DNA of 64,000 nt from Psychrobacter sp. GP33 (GCF_014119005.1 NZ_JACGYX010000002.1:124001-188000); one strand, 5' to 3'; shown: positions 47,222-58,544, counted from the stretch's first letter. Notes: generated by a model not told the origin, from the letters alone. A program made the numbers and translations.

Positions 47222-48031
47222 ATGCTGATTCCAAATAATACCATTGGTTTTAAAGTAAAAAGTGTACAAGCCACAGTCTCGACTGTATTACGCGGTGGAC
47301 GTGGCAATATGGGTACGCCAACGCCGAGGCAGCCTAATAAAGCCTTGATTTTATATGAGCATGAAGCATGCCCTTATTCACGTCGCGTGCGAGAGGTTAT
47401 GACCTCTCTTAATCTGGATTATGAAAGCCGTCCAAGTCCCCATAAAGGTCACGTTTACCGTGATGATCTCGAAGATATGGCAGGCAAGAAGCAAGTTCCT
47501 TTTTTAATAGATGACAATACAGATGATAAGTTATTAGATTCTCAAGTTATCATTGACCATTTATTTGCCCATTATTCTCAAAAAGGTAAGACTCCTAAGA
47601 AATATCAGCAACCTAGTGGCGATAATGCTACTTTACTAAATAAAGCGACCAGTGTTGCTTCGATGATGCGTGGAGTAAAAGCTGTCCATCCGAAAAAGAA
47701 TATCGCGCGCGGTAAGCCTGAACAGCTGTTACATTTATACGGTTTCGATGCCAGTCCATTTTGTCGTTTGGTACGTGAAAAGCTGTGTGAGCTTGAGGTT
47801 GGTTACATCTGTCATAATGTAGCGCGTGAGCAGATAGAAGATATTGGGGTGTTCGGATTGCGTCTGAACCTTGGTAAATACCAGCCGATCAAAGGCGGCA
47901 AACGTGAGCGCATCATGAATGAGGTTATGAATGGTAAGCTGCAATTTCCTTACCTTATTGACCCTAATACGAATACGAAAATGTTTGAGTCACAAAATAT
48001 TATTGATTACCTCGATAAAACTTATGGCTAG
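47222..48031 (+). CDS. Tandem glutaredoxin/GST-N-like protein
   Basis: A 269-residue protein made of two thioredoxin-fold glutaredoxin/GST-N-like domains (about 41-118 and 169-267). The first has CPYS at residues 50-53, the second SPFC at 178-181, so each keeps one cysteine but at opposite ends of the motif. Each has the cis-Pro segment (QVPFLID, QFPYLID) and a closing SQxIIDxL/SQNIIDYL helix as in GST N-domains. It is probably a glutathione-dependent redox or conjugating protein; the substrate is unknown. The frame extends nine codons upstream, but AAGGA precedes ATG 47222 by eight bases. Confidence 0.78.
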   Translation: MLIPNNTIGFKVKSVQATVSTVLRGGRGNMGTPTPRQPNKALILYEHEACPYSRRVREVMTSLNLDYESRPSPHKGHVYRDDLEDMAGKKQVPFLIDDNTDDKLLDSQVIIDHLFAHYSQKGKTPKKYQQPSGDNATLLNKATSVASMMRGVKAVHPKKNIARGKPEQLLHLYGFDASPFCRLVREKLCELEVGYICHNVAREQIEDIGVFGLRLNLGKYQPIKGGKRERIMNEVMNGKLQFPYLIDPNTNTKMFESQNIIDYLDKTYG

Positions 48032-48089
48032 GCGTTAAAACTATGATTAAGCATTTTTGCTTTTTCAATTCAAATTTTTAACTTTACGG

Positions 48090-48863
48090 ATGACGACTAA
48101 ATCCATGACTCCTAAAAAATCTTTTGTCCTGACCAGCTATAACATCCATAAAGGCATGTCGCCATTGAATCGACAAGTCAAAATGCAAGGTATTGCCCAA
48201 GCACTAGAAGGCGTGGGTTCAGATGTGCTGTGCTTACAAGAAGTTCAAGGGCAAAACCTTAAACGTAATATGCAATATAACGAGTATCCTGACCAGTCGC
48301 AGCACGAATGGTTCGGAGAGTTTTTGCAGCTGCAAAATAGCTACGGTAAAAACTCAGAATATGATAATGGACATCATGGCAACGCGGTACTCAGTCGCTT
48401 TCCACTCGACCCCAAGCATAATGTTAATATCACAGTGAATAAGCTGGAGCAACGTGGGGTGTTGCATTGCGAAGTACAGCCGATAGGTTGGGAGATGCCA
48501 GTGGTAATTTTATGCGCCCATCTTAATCTATTCGAGCGCGACCGTATCAAGCAGTATCAGGCAATTAGCGACTATGTACGTCATGCCATTGCCCCTGACC
48601 AGCCGCTGGTATTGGCAGGTGATTTTAATGATTGGAAAAAAATGTCCTGTGATCGGCTGGCGTCAAGTTTGGGTATGACCGAAGCCTTTAAACATTGTCA
48701 TGGTAAATTATCACCGACCTTTCCTGCGAAATTGCCGGTATTGAGCTTAGATCGTATTTATGTGCGTAACTTAGTTGTTAAAGATGCTTGGGTACATACG
48801 GGCAAGCCGTGGTCAAAACTGTCAGACCATCTGCCTATTAGCGCAGAATTGGCGTTAAAGTAG
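48090..48863 (+). CDS. Endonuclease/exonuclease/phosphatase (EEP) family protein
   Basis: A metal-dependent phosphoesterase of the exonuclease III/DNase I fold. The catalytic signatures are TSYNIHKG near the start, LCLQEVQG with the metal-binding Glu, LAGDFNDW, and the C-terminal LSDHLPISAEL. The nearest architecture is the stand-alone cytosolic EEP proteins related to YbhP. The reading frame starts with TTG at 48057; I take ATG 48090 (ATG 48105 is also possible), and neither has a strong ribosome binding site. The substrate may be DNA, RNA or a phospho-lipid head group. Confidence 0.8.
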   Translation: MTTKSMTPKKSFVLTSYNIHKGMSPLNRQVKMQGIAQALEGVGSDVLCLQEVQGQNLKRNMQYNEYPDQSQHEWFGEFLQLQNSYGKNSEYDNGHHGNAVLSRFPLDPKHNVNITVNKLEQRGVLHCEVQPIGWEMPVVILCAHLNLFERDRIKQYQAISDYVRHAIAPDQPLVLAGDFNDWKKMSCDRLASSLGMTEAFKHCHGKLSPTFPAKLPVLSLDRIYVRNLVVKDAWVHTGKPWSKLSDHLPISAELALK

Positions 48864-48954
48864 TCAAGTTTTCTAAATACAATAATAAATAACTCACTGT
48901 TCATAAAACCAATAATTATTAATGAATAATCATCATTAAATAAGGATATTTAAA

Positions 48955-49953
48955 ATGACTCAACAAGTATTACCTCATACCCAACATGCAGTCCTTATCA
49001 GCGAATTTGGCGAACCGGAAGTGATGAAGTATCAAGAGGGCGTTGCCGTTCCTGAACTTGGCGAAGATCAAGTATTGGTAAAAGTCGCTTACGCTGGCAT
49101 TAATCCAGTCGATTATAAAACCCGTCAAGGTAAAGGCTGGGGCGCTGCCAATATTCAAAAAGAAAAGTTTGATAATGATAAACCCGCGATTTTAGGTTTT
49201 GATGTCGCTGGTGAAATCGTTGCTAGTCGTAGTGATAAATTTGCTGTTGGTGATAAGGTTGCAGCATTAAGTTTTGCCAGCGGTTGCTATGCAGAATACG
49301 TAGTCGTAGATGCAAATTTATTAGCTATCGTACCGGACAACGTCACGTTAAAACAGGCGGGCGCTTTGCCTTGTGCTGGTCAAACCGCATTGCAGTTTCT
49401 AGAATTTTCTGATATCAAAGCAGGCGAGCATGTTGTGATGAACGCACCGGCTGGTGGTGTTGGTCATTTATTAATTCAGATGCTTATGGATAAAGTTGCA
49501 CAAGACGATATCAAGCTAACAGTAATTTGCTCGCCAGAAAAATACGCTAAACTCGATACGTTAATTGATAAAGATAAGCTTGCGGACTGGATTGATTATA
49601 CAAAAGATGAAGCGTTTCCTAATTTACAAGCCGATGTATTGTTAGATTTGGTCGGTGATAATGCAGGGGTGCGTGCGCTGAGCGTGCTCAAATCTGGCGG
49701 GCGCGTTAAAGTTTTACCCTCAATTTGGGTTGATAAACTTAAAGAGGCGGGGAGCGATAAAAATTTGAGTGTGGATGGTTATGGGGTTAAGCCAAATGGT
49801 GAGGATATGGCACGAGTGCTACAGCAGGTAGCAGATGGTAAATTGACGTTAAAAGTACTGCGGAGCTATCCGCTGTCTGAGACTGTAGCTGCCCATCACG
49901 AGCTACAAAAAGGCGATGCCTTTGGCAAAATTATATTAGAAGTGGCTATGTAA
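48955..49953 (+). CDS. NADP-dependent quinone oxidoreductase-like (MDR family)
   Basis: A medium-chain dehydrogenase/reductase lacking the zinc-binding residues, like quinone oxidoreductases. The GroES-like domain (about 15-130) has AGINPVDYKTRQG and GFDVAGEI; the Rossmann domain (about 140-290) has the APAGGVGHLLIQ nucleotide-binding turn; LLDLVGD follows the usual strand. At 332 residues the length is normal. AAGGA precedes the ATG. Likely substrates are quinones or alpha,beta-unsaturated carbonyls. A small membrane-protein gene begins immediately after its stop. Confidence 0.83.
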   Translation: MTQQVLPHTQHAVLISEFGEPEVMKYQEGVAVPELGEDQVLVKVAYAGINPVDYKTRQGKGWGAANIQKEKFDNDKPAILGFDVAGEIVASRSDKFAVGDKVAALSFASGCYAEYVVVDANLLAIVPDNVTLKQAGALPCAGQTALQFLEFSDIKAGEHVVMNAPAGGVGHLLIQMLMDKVAQDDIKLTVICSPEKYAKLDTLIDKDKLADWIDYTKDEAFPNLQADVLLDLVGDNAGVRALSVLKSGGRVKVLPSIWVDKLKEAGSDKNLSVDGYGVKPNGEDMARVLQQVADGKLTLKVLRSYPLSETVAAHHELQKGDAFGKIILEVAM

Positions 49954-50148
49954 ATGCTGACCGCATTGCAAAAAGTGACGTTAGGCGCGTGGATATTGTT
50001 CGTTCCTTACCATTTTATAACGCAGCGTTGGTCGGCGACTACGAATATTCGTACTGATTTAGTTATTATTTACCTATTGTTAATAGTATTAACACTGGCA
50101 ATAGGTATTCAATGGCTGGTTAAACAATATCGGTTAAGAGGAAAATAG
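49954..50148 (+). CDS. Small two-helix membrane protein
   Basis: A 64-residue frame whose ATG follows the upstream TAA directly, suggesting coupled translation. Two hydrophobic helices, residues ~8-25 and ~36-56, flank a polar loop with Trp, Arg and Asn. It ends in a basic tail (VKQYRLRGK), which suggests the C-terminus lies in the cytoplasm. I do not recognise the family. Confidence 0.6.
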   Translation: MLTALQKVTLGAWILFVPYHFITQRWSATTNIRTDLVIIYLLLIVLTLAIGIQWLVKQYRLRGK

Positions 50149-50179
50149 GCACGATTATTTTATTTTTAATTCTTTTAGA

Positions 50180-50797
50180 TTAACCAGTAAGCATGTGCCG
50201 AAACGTTAGACTAATACGCCCATCGGCTACCGTAGTGGTTTTGGTGATACTGTGTTTCCAAAAGGTCTGCGTATCGCCTCGCATGACAATCAGCTGACCG
50301 GACTCAAGATAAAGCGCCACTTTACCTTGAGTTTTTTTATGCTTAAACACAAATTTACGGGTGGCACCAAGCGATAAAGAGGCAATGAGCGGCTGCGCAC
50401 CAAGCTCCGGCTCATCATCAGCGTGATAGCCCATACCATCATCGCCTGATGGATAATAATTCAGCAAACACGAATTAAAATCCGCCTCAATCCCAATGTC
50501 TGATAACCGTTGCTCAATATGCTGTTTGATAGACAAGATAGTATTTGTCCAAGGTATGGTTTGACGCACATGACCAGAATACTGATAGTCAATATCGCTA
50601 TCACCCATCCATACGATTTGCCGCGTGGTGAGATGCGTTTTACCAAATAAAGTGACGACATCCGCTTGCCAAGGTAGCTCGGTTACTAGGTTATAAAATA
50701 AGGGGCTGGGATAATCAATAATAACCCCTAAGTCATGAACCTGACCGTCATAAGGCAATATATTATCAGTGGGTACAGGGGAGAAAAGGTCTGTCAT
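50180..50797 (-). CDS. alkB: AlkB-type 2-oxoglutarate/Fe(II)-dependent dioxygenase
   Basis: Oxidatively removes methyl groups from alkylated bases in DNA or RNA. The iron ligands are visible as His125-x-Asp127 (YHADDE) and His182 (WKHSI). The 2-oxoglutarate-binding Arg194 and Arg200 lie in GRISLTFRH. The layout (YYPSGDDGMGYHAD, ASLSLGATRKFVF) resembles the ALKBH2/3-like group more than E. coli AlkB, so the substrate could differ. The 205-residue protein starts eight bases after the alpha/beta hydrolase gene ends, so both are probably co-transcribed with the ABC exporter. Confidence 0.87.
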   Translation of the reverse strand: MTDLFSPVPTDNILPYDGQVHDLGVIIDYPSPLFYNLVTELPWQADVVTLFGKTHLTTRQIVWMGDSDIDYQYSGHVRQTIPWTNTILSIKQHIEQRLSDIGIEADFNSCLLNYYPSGDDGMGYHADDEPELGAQPLIASLSLGATRKFVFKHKKTQGKVALYLESGQLIVMRGDTQTFWKHSITKTTTVADGRISLTFRHMLTG

Positions 50798-50805
50798 AGC
50801 GCTAC

Positions 50806-51696
50806 TTATTTATCGTTTTGATAATGGTTGATGATGACTTGAGCACAGAGTTCAGGTGCTTCTATGGGCAGTAAATGTCCATATTTTGGCAAGGATATTA
50901 TGTTTTCATTAGGAATGAATTTCGCCCAATTTTTTCTGACTTTATCGCTGATAAATAAGGTGGGTTTGCCGGTAATAATGGTATAAGGGCAACGTAATTG
51001 TTTGAGGGCATCATCGATATACGGCGTGCCAAAATAGTTGGCGAGTTCCTGCTCAGGGCTAAATAATAAAGTATAGCTACCATCCGGCTGCTGCTCCAAG
51101 CTATTTTCAGCGAACACTTGCAGATGTGCATCACTGATACGACGATATGCGCGTTGGGCGCGCAGATGCTCATAAAATTCTGCAACGCTTGCCCACGTGG
51201 CTTGTTTTGTTAACGTACTTTTAAAGGGTTCACGAGTGAGCTTTAGCACGCGCGGTGTTAAATTATATAATCGCGTTTGTGTTTTGGTAAAGGTCACCGG
51301 CTCTATTAAGTACAATTGCGAAAACAAATCAGGACGCTTTGCCGCTGCGATAGCAGTAGCGGTAGCACCTTGTGAATGACCAATACCAACGATAGGCGCG
51401 TCTTGTGTTTTTTCTAAAAACTCAATCAGCATATCCGCATCTTGCGCGCGCGTTAGACAGCGACTGGTTGGCTTATCATACCAATAGCCACGCATCGCAA
51501 GTGAGCTGAGCGTAAAGCCTAATGCAAGCGTCTCCAATAAGGGCGTATAAGCGCCGACCGTAAAACCGTTACCGCCATAGAAATGTGCCGGTGGGCGCAC
51601 GCTATTAGGATTATTTGCCAAAGGATTAAGCTGACTTAATTCATAATAGCGTGCATTTTTTTTATGAACCGTGATACTTTTTGCAAACGCTTCCAT
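50806..51696 (-). CDS. Alpha/beta hydrolase
   Basis: An alpha/beta-hydrolase-fold protein with nucleophile elbow GHSQG (Ser at about residue 106), oxyanion-loop sequence HFYGGNGFTVGAY near residue 40, and a catalytic His in KYGHLLPIEAP near the C-terminus. The fold family is clear; the substrate (ester, lactone or peptide) is not. The frame extends three codons to a GTG at 51705, but AAGG lies eight bases before ATG 51696. It sits between an ABC exporter and alkB on the same strand with gaps of 30 and 8 bases. Confidence 0.82.
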   Translation of the reverse strand: MEAFAKSITVHKKNARYYELSQLNPLANNPNSVRPPAHFYGGNGFTVGAYTPLLETLALGFTLSSLAMRGYWYDKPTSRCLTRAQDADMLIEFLEKTQDAPIVGIGHSQGATATAIAAAKRPDLFSQLYLIEPVTFTKTQTRLYNLTPRVLKLTREPFKSTLTKQATWASVAEFYEHLRAQRAYRRISDAHLQVFAENSLEQQPDGSYTLLFSPEQELANYFGTPYIDDALKQLRCPYTIITGKPTLFISDKVRKNWAKFIPNENIISLPKYGHLLPIEAPELCAQVIINHYQNDK

Positions 51697-51726
51697 ATTA
51701 CCCACCTTACTATTTCCCTTTGTCGT

Positions 51727-53637
51727 TTAATCCTGCTCGCTGTCTTCACCTAAGAAACCACCACTTTGGCGATGCCATAAGCGCGCATAAACACCGTGTA
51801 ACTCTAACAATTCGTCATGACTACCTTGTTCAATAATACGTCCTTTATCCATCACCACCAGCCTATCAAGTGCCGCAATGGTTGATAAACGGTGGGCAAT
51901 GGCAATGACCGTTTTTCCAGTCATAATATCGTTGAGGCTCTCAGTAATGGCAAATTCAATTTCAGAATCAAGGGCACTGGTCGCTTCATCAAGTAATAGA
52001 ATCGGTGCGTTTTTCAGCATGACACGTGATATAGCAATGCGCTGACGTTGACCGCCAGAGAGTTTGACACCGCGTTCACCGACTTGGGTATCAAGACCCG
52101 TATTGCCTTTATCATCATACAAGTCTTTGATGAATTCCCATGCCTGTGCTTGTTTTGCCGCAAAGATAATCTCATCATCAGTAGCATCAGGACGGCCATA
52201 AGCGATATTTTCGCGTACTGTACGATGTAGCAGCGAGGTATCTTGGGTGACCATACCAATTTGCTGACGCAACGACTCTTGAGTAACCTCATCAATTGCT
52301 TGCCCATCGACACGAATTTTACCGCTATCAACATCAAAAAAGCGCAACAGTAAATTAACCAAAGTAGATTTACCCGCACCTGAACGCCCTACCAGACCAA
52401 TTTTTTCACCCGGTTTGATATCTAAATGAAAGTCGTCTAATAATTTAACTCGCGAAGCAATCCTAGGATTTACTTCATCAATATGCTCGCCTTCGATATC
52501 ATCAACAACGTCGTCACTCTCGTAACTGAAATCAACATGCTCAAAGACAATATTGCCATCTGTGACCACTAATGCTTTCGCATTAGGTATATCCACGACG
52601 GTCTGCGGCGCGGATAAGGTACGCATACCATCTTGTACCGTACCGATACTCTCGAACAAGCTGGCCGTTTGCCACATAATCATTTTGGTGAGACCATTTA
52701 ACCGTAATGCCATAGCGGTTGCTGCTGCAATAGCGCCCACGCCGATCGTGCCATTTTCCCAGAGATATAAACCAATGCCAGCGGTCGTACCAATTAAAAT
52801 AACGCTGATGGTATGATTAACGATTTCGAGTTGTGAGACCCAGCGCATTTGTGAGTGTACCGTTCCTAAAAACTGCCCCATCGCATCTTTTGCATAGCTA
52901 AGCTCACGGCGTGAATGGCTAAATAGCTTCACCGTCATAATATTGGCATACGCATCGGTGATACGACCAACCATCAGCGCGCGCGCATCAGCCTGCACAA
53001 TGGCAGTACGTTTGAGCTTAGGAATAAAGAACCACATGGTCAAACCAAACAGTACGAACCAAATCAAAAATGGAATTAACAATAAAACGTCTAAGTTAAA
53101 TAAAATAACCCCAGTAGTAATAAAGTAGACGAGGACATACAGCAGCATATCAGTGACCGTCATTACCGTATCGCGCACAGCCAGTGCCGTTTGCATGACC
53201 TTAGCAGAAACACGACCTGAGAATTCATCCTGATAAAACTGCATGGATTGACCCAGCATCCGCTGGTGAAAACGCCAGCGCATCTGCATCGGAAACACGC
53301 CTTGAATAGACTGAAAACGAATCAAGGACGATAAGGAAATCCAAAAGGGACTGATAATTAGGACTGCCAGCATCAGCAGCAACATATCGCCTTTCTCGGT
53401 CCATAAATTCTGCGGTGTATAAGTACCCAGCCAATCGACCAAATTACCAATCCACGCAAATAGCATGGCTTCATAGATACCAATACCAGCGGACAGAATC
53501 ATAAATAGTAGTAGCCAGCCGCGCAAGCCCTCGGTACACGCCCACAGAAACTTAATCAGCCCATCACGGGGCAATGGCATTGGCGTATCAGGAAAAGCGG
53601 ACAGGCGGGATTCAAAAAAGCGAAATAGAGCATTCAT
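51727..53637 (-). CDS. ABC exporter, fused permease and ATPase (MsbA-like)
   Basis: A half-transporter with a six-helix ABC transmembrane domain (~30-340) followed by an ATPase domain (~375-620). Walker A GRSGAGKST, the LSGGQRQRIAISR signature, ILLLDEATSALDS (Walker B) and the switch AIAHRLSTIAALDRL are present. It should homodimerise and export a lipid, peptide or drug; the substrate cannot be told from sequence. An acidic insertion (DDVVDDIEGEHIDEVNP) precedes the Walker A region. The frame begins with TTG at 53649; ATG at 53637 is chosen. It heads the operon with the alpha/beta hydrolase and alkB. Confidence 0.87.
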   Translation of the reverse strand: MNALFRFFESRLSAFPDTPMPLPRDGLIKFLWACTEGLRGWLLLFMILSAGIGIYEAMLFAWIGNLVDWLGTYTPQNLWTEKGDMLLLMLAVLIISPFWISLSSLIRFQSIQGVFPMQMRWRFHQRMLGQSMQFYQDEFSGRVSAKVMQTALAVRDTVMTVTDMLLYVLVYFITTGVILFNLDVLLLIPFLIWFVLFGLTMWFFIPKLKRTAIVQADARALMVGRITDAYANIMTVKLFSHSRRELSYAKDAMGQFLGTVHSQMRWVSQLEIVNHTISVILIGTTAGIGLYLWENGTIGVGAIAAATAMALRLNGLTKMIMWQTASLFESIGTVQDGMRTLSAPQTVVDIPNAKALVVTDGNIVFEHVDFSYESDDVVDDIEGEHIDEVNPRIASRVKLLDDFHLDIKPGEKIGLVGRSGAGKSTLVNLLLRFFDVDSGKIRVDGQAIDEVTQESLRQQIGMVTQDTSLLHRTVRENIAYGRPDATDDEIIFAAKQAQAWEFIKDLYDDKGNTGLDTQVGERGVKLSGGQRQRIAISRVMLKNAPILLLDEATSALDSEIEFAITESLNDIMTGKTVIAIAHRLSTIAALDRLVVMDKGRIIEQGSHDELLELHGVYARLWHRQSGGFLGEDSEQD

Positions 53638-53963
53638 AGGCAGTAGCAATAGGTCAATAACAGTAGGTCAAGATAGGCGTTATTCAACGTCATCCTGTAC
53701 TGTGATTTGTGTTAGTAAAATAGCACTCTATTTTAGCAAAACTTCGCAATCACACCTGCATGGTAATTGTAATTTGAACTCGGTAGACACTATATAAACC
53801 ATAAATCTCGGCCTTATGTCAGTCCATATTTGCTAAATAATAATAAATAGATTGCTGTAAATGACATACCTTGTTACATTCTCTATTTTTGGATGGATTA
53901 TCAGCAGCTCTGAGCTAATGAAAGTTAAAGATGAATAAATAAAGTGCTGGTTCAATAAGGTAA
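53638..53963. other. Divergent spacer between the ABC exporter and EamA permease
   Basis: A 326-base AT-rich spacer with both promoters expected. No hairpin, repeat or reading frame stands out. Confidence 0.4.
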
Positions 53964-54857
53964 ATGCTAATGATGTATTTAATAATCGCAGTGCTGTGTA
54001 GTGTTGCGGTTTCTGTGCTGCTTAAAATATTACGACAACAAGAGTTAGATATTCGCCAAACTATCGTTGCTGGTTATCCAGTTGCATTTCTGCTCACATG
54101 GTTTTTACTTAAGCCAGATTTGAGTGCTATTAATACGCTTGGTAGCGCTTGGGGAATTATCATTGCGCTAGGTATATTACTACCAGCCGTATTTATTATT
54201 CTTGGTCGCGCAATTGCGGCGGTGGGCATGGTCGCTACCGATGCTGCTCAGCGTTTATCGTTAATTATTCCCATCATTGCCGCTTTTCTACTATTTGGGG
54301 AAGTATTAACCGGTACGCGTGTTTTTGGCTTATTGCTTGGATTTTTGGCACTCTGTGCACTTATTTATCGTCCGCAGCAGCTAGAAGCTACATCTACTAA
54401 CGATGATAACCAACCTAATACCACGCTGCAAAAATATGCCTTACGTACGCCTATATGGTTATTTGGCGTATGGGTAGGCTACGGTATTATTGATATCTTG
54501 TTTAAGCAAGTAGCAAAACAAGGAGCAGCATTTCCACTGACGTTATTTGTCAGCTTTGGGCTGGCAGGTTTACTGTTGTTCATTTACTTAATTATTGTTC
54601 GTGTGCGCTGGCAAGGTCGGGCATTAGCTGCTGGATTATTATTAGGTGCGCTGAATGTCGGTAATATTTATGCCTATATTCGCGCCCATCAAGTGTTATC
54701 TGATTCACCAAGTATCGTCTTTACGGGTATGAATGTCGGCGTGATTGCCGTAGCAACCCTAATTGGCGTAGGTATTTTTAAAGAATCGCTCAATCGTATT
54801 AATATGCTCGGGCTATTATTAGCGATTGCCTGTGTGGCGGTGCTATTTTTGGCTTAA
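53964..54857 (+). CDS. EamA/DMT family permease
   Basis: A 297-residue, ten-helix membrane protein of the drug/metabolite transporter superfamily, made of two EamA repeats (about 1-135 and 160-297). The conserved LSLIIPIIAAFLLFGEVLTGTRVFGLLLGFLALC ends the first half and IGVGIFKESLNRINMLGLLLAIACV the second. The substrate is unknown. Three ATGs lie within the first four codons; AAGG is nine bases before the one at 53970, so the true start may be two codons in. Confidence 0.82.
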   Translation: MLMMYLIIAVLCSVAVSVLLKILRQQELDIRQTIVAGYPVAFLLTWFLLKPDLSAINTLGSAWGIIIALGILLPAVFIILGRAIAAVGMVATDAAQRLSLIIPIIAAFLLFGEVLTGTRVFGLLLGFLALCALIYRPQQLEATSTNDDNQPNTTLQKYALRTPIWLFGVWVGYGIIDILFKQVAKQGAAFPLTLFVSFGLAGLLLFIYLIIVRVRWQGRALAAGLLLGALNVGNIYAYIRAHQVLSDSPSIVFTGMNVGVIAVATLIGVGIFKESLNRINMLGLLLAIACVAVLFLA

Positions 54858-55109
54858 AAATGGTTTTGATCTAAAGACAATTGTGGTTTGAAAATAATTT
54901 TGACTTACTTATCACTATAATTAACTATTGTCGATTTTTATCTTTATTTAACGTACTTTTAACCCATCTATATTAGGCACATAGCGTGACCTATGATAAG
55001 GTTATCTCCAAACGGTGCGCAGATAATTTCTATTACACAGCCGTTTAGCTCGTTCAATTTTTATCTTCACTTATAAAACCTTTACTTATAAAAATAGGAT
55101 GCTCGTTCC

Positions 55110-56000
55110 ATGGAATACCAAAAGCAATTACAACGTATCAAAAATGGTTCAGGATTTATCGCGGCACTTGACCAAAGTGGCGGCAGCACGCCAAAAGCAT
55201 TAGAGAATTATGGGGTTATGGGCGATGCCTATGACAATGATGAAGCCATGTTTGACCAAGTGCATGAGATGCGCGCGCGTATCATGACGTGCGGCTGCTT
55301 TGATAATGAGCGTGTGCTTGGCGCGATTTTGTTCGAAGATACCATGGAGCGTGAGGTGAATGACAAGCCTACCGCCAATTATTTATGGGAAGACAAGCAA
55401 ATTGTCCCGTTTTTAAAGGTCGATAAAGGCTTAGCAGAACGTATGAATGGCGTTCAAGTCATGCGCCCGATGCCAAATTTAGACCTCTTATTGGATAAGG
55501 CGAAAACCTATCCAGTATTTGGGACTAAAATGCGCTCTGTGATTTATGAGCCAAACGTTGACGGCATTGAGTTGGTCGTTCAGCAGCAATTTGATGTGGC
55601 AAAGCAAATTATCTCAAAGGGTCTAATGCCAATCGTTGAGCCAGAAGTAGATATCAATAGTGATAAAAAGCATGACTGTGAGCTGATTCTTAAGACCAGT
55701 ATTTTACATAACCTTGAGCGCTTAAATAATGAACAGCAAGTGATGCTCAAGCTGACCTTGCCTGAAGAAGCAGGATTTTATCAAGAGCTGATTGACCATC
55801 CAAAAGTATTAAAAGTAGTGGCATTATCGGGTGGCTATAGTCGCACGGATGCTTGTGCAAAACTTAAGCAAAATCCGGGTATGATTGCCAGCTTCTCACG
55901 TGCCTTTACCGAAGGACTTAGCAAACAACAAAGCGATCAAGAATTTGCCGATACCATTAATACTTCGATTGATGAAATTTATCAAGCATCTAAAGTATAA
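55110..56000 (+). CDS. fda: Fructose-bisphosphate aldolase, class I
   Basis: Metal-independent Schiff-base aldolase cleaving fructose 1,6-bisphosphate. It matches the short bacterial class I type (as in Staphylococcus): the N-terminal GSGFIAALDQSGGSTPKALENYG, VPFLKVDKGLAE, FGTKMRSVI, MPIVEPEVDI and VMLKLTLPEEAGFY with the Schiff-base Lys. The later ALSGGYSR and ASFSRAF blocks bind the second phosphate. The 296-residue length is normal. AGGAT precedes the ATG. It is the only aldolase gene in this window, and it stands alone with its own terminator. Confidence 0.93.
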   Translation: MEYQKQLQRIKNGSGFIAALDQSGGSTPKALENYGVMGDAYDNDEAMFDQVHEMRARIMTCGCFDNERVLGAILFEDTMEREVNDKPTANYLWEDKQIVPFLKVDKGLAERMNGVQVMRPMPNLDLLLDKAKTYPVFGTKMRSVIYEPNVDGIELVVQQQFDVAKQIISKGLMPIVEPEVDINSDKKHDCELILKTSILHNLERLNNEQQVMLKLTLPEEAGFYQELIDHPKVLKVVALSGGYSRTDACAKLKQNPGMIASFSRAFTEGLSKQQSDQEFADTINTSIDEIYQASKV

Positions 56001-56023
56001 TTTTTAAGTATGACTGTTAAAGT

Positions 56024-56058
56024 AAAAAAAGCCTCTATAAAGATATAGGGGCTTTTTT
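56024..56058. terminator. Intrinsic terminator between fda and thiC (bidirectional)
   Basis: AAGCC-CTATA and TATAG-GGCTT pair with one mismatch around AAGA, with A-run and T-run flanks, serving two convergent genes. Confidence 0.9.
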
Positions 56059-56101
56059 ATGGTCAAAATAAGATAGGTTTAGCGATGTTGCTATATTTCT
56101 A

Positions 56102-58078
<1,977 letters not shown>

Positions 58079-58246
58079 TCAACACCGCCAGTAGCTGCGG
58101 AGCAAGCCTATATCATACTGATAAATTCAATCGCAAAATAATGGTGCTATCAAAATAAGTTTTGATAAGTCATCTATAAAGGATTGGTGAGCGTCATTTT
58201 TATTTATTGGCATAGAGCATTATAAAGCGCTGCTAAAAGCTGACAA

Positions 58247-58276
58247 TAATAAAAAGGCATTTCTGCGTGCCCTTTA
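58247..58276 (-). terminator. Riboswitch expression-platform terminator of thiC
   Basis: Read on the minus strand, AAAGG-GCA pairs with TGCCTTT around an eight-base loop, followed by TTTTTATTATT. It lies 24 bases after the TPP aptamer and 202 bases before thiC. Confidence 0.75.
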
Positions 58277-58299
58277 TACAGGTACAACATAGGCTTAAG

Positions 58300-58402
58300 A
58301 CTTCCCTGCGTCGGTACTAACCGCATCAGGTTCGGCGGGTGGTTTCTCAGCGACCATACGTTAACTGCGTGTTAAGCAGTCAATATATATCGCACCCCGA
58401 GT
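58300..58402 (-). promoter_or_regulatory. TPP riboswitch aptamer upstream of thiC
   Basis: The conserved elements occur in order on the minus strand: ACTCGGGGTGC, a variable P3 hairpin, GCTGAGA, ACCCGCCGAACCTGAT, GGTTAGTACCGACGCAGGGAAGT (written here in parts as CCTGATGCGGTTAGTACC and GACGCAGGGAAGT). This is a full-length thi-box that binds thiamine pyrophosphate. It regulates thiC, whose start is 255 bases downstream. Confidence 0.97.
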
Positions 58403-58544
58403 CTGTCAGTGTTGCAAATCTTCTTAATACTAGCAAACTTCGATGACAAGTCCTAGTCATTTGTCTGCTTTATTTATTGAGGTATTGTTTATCACTGTTG
58501 CTAAATCTCTATAGCTAAATGCCTATAAAAATTTGAACATGTGA

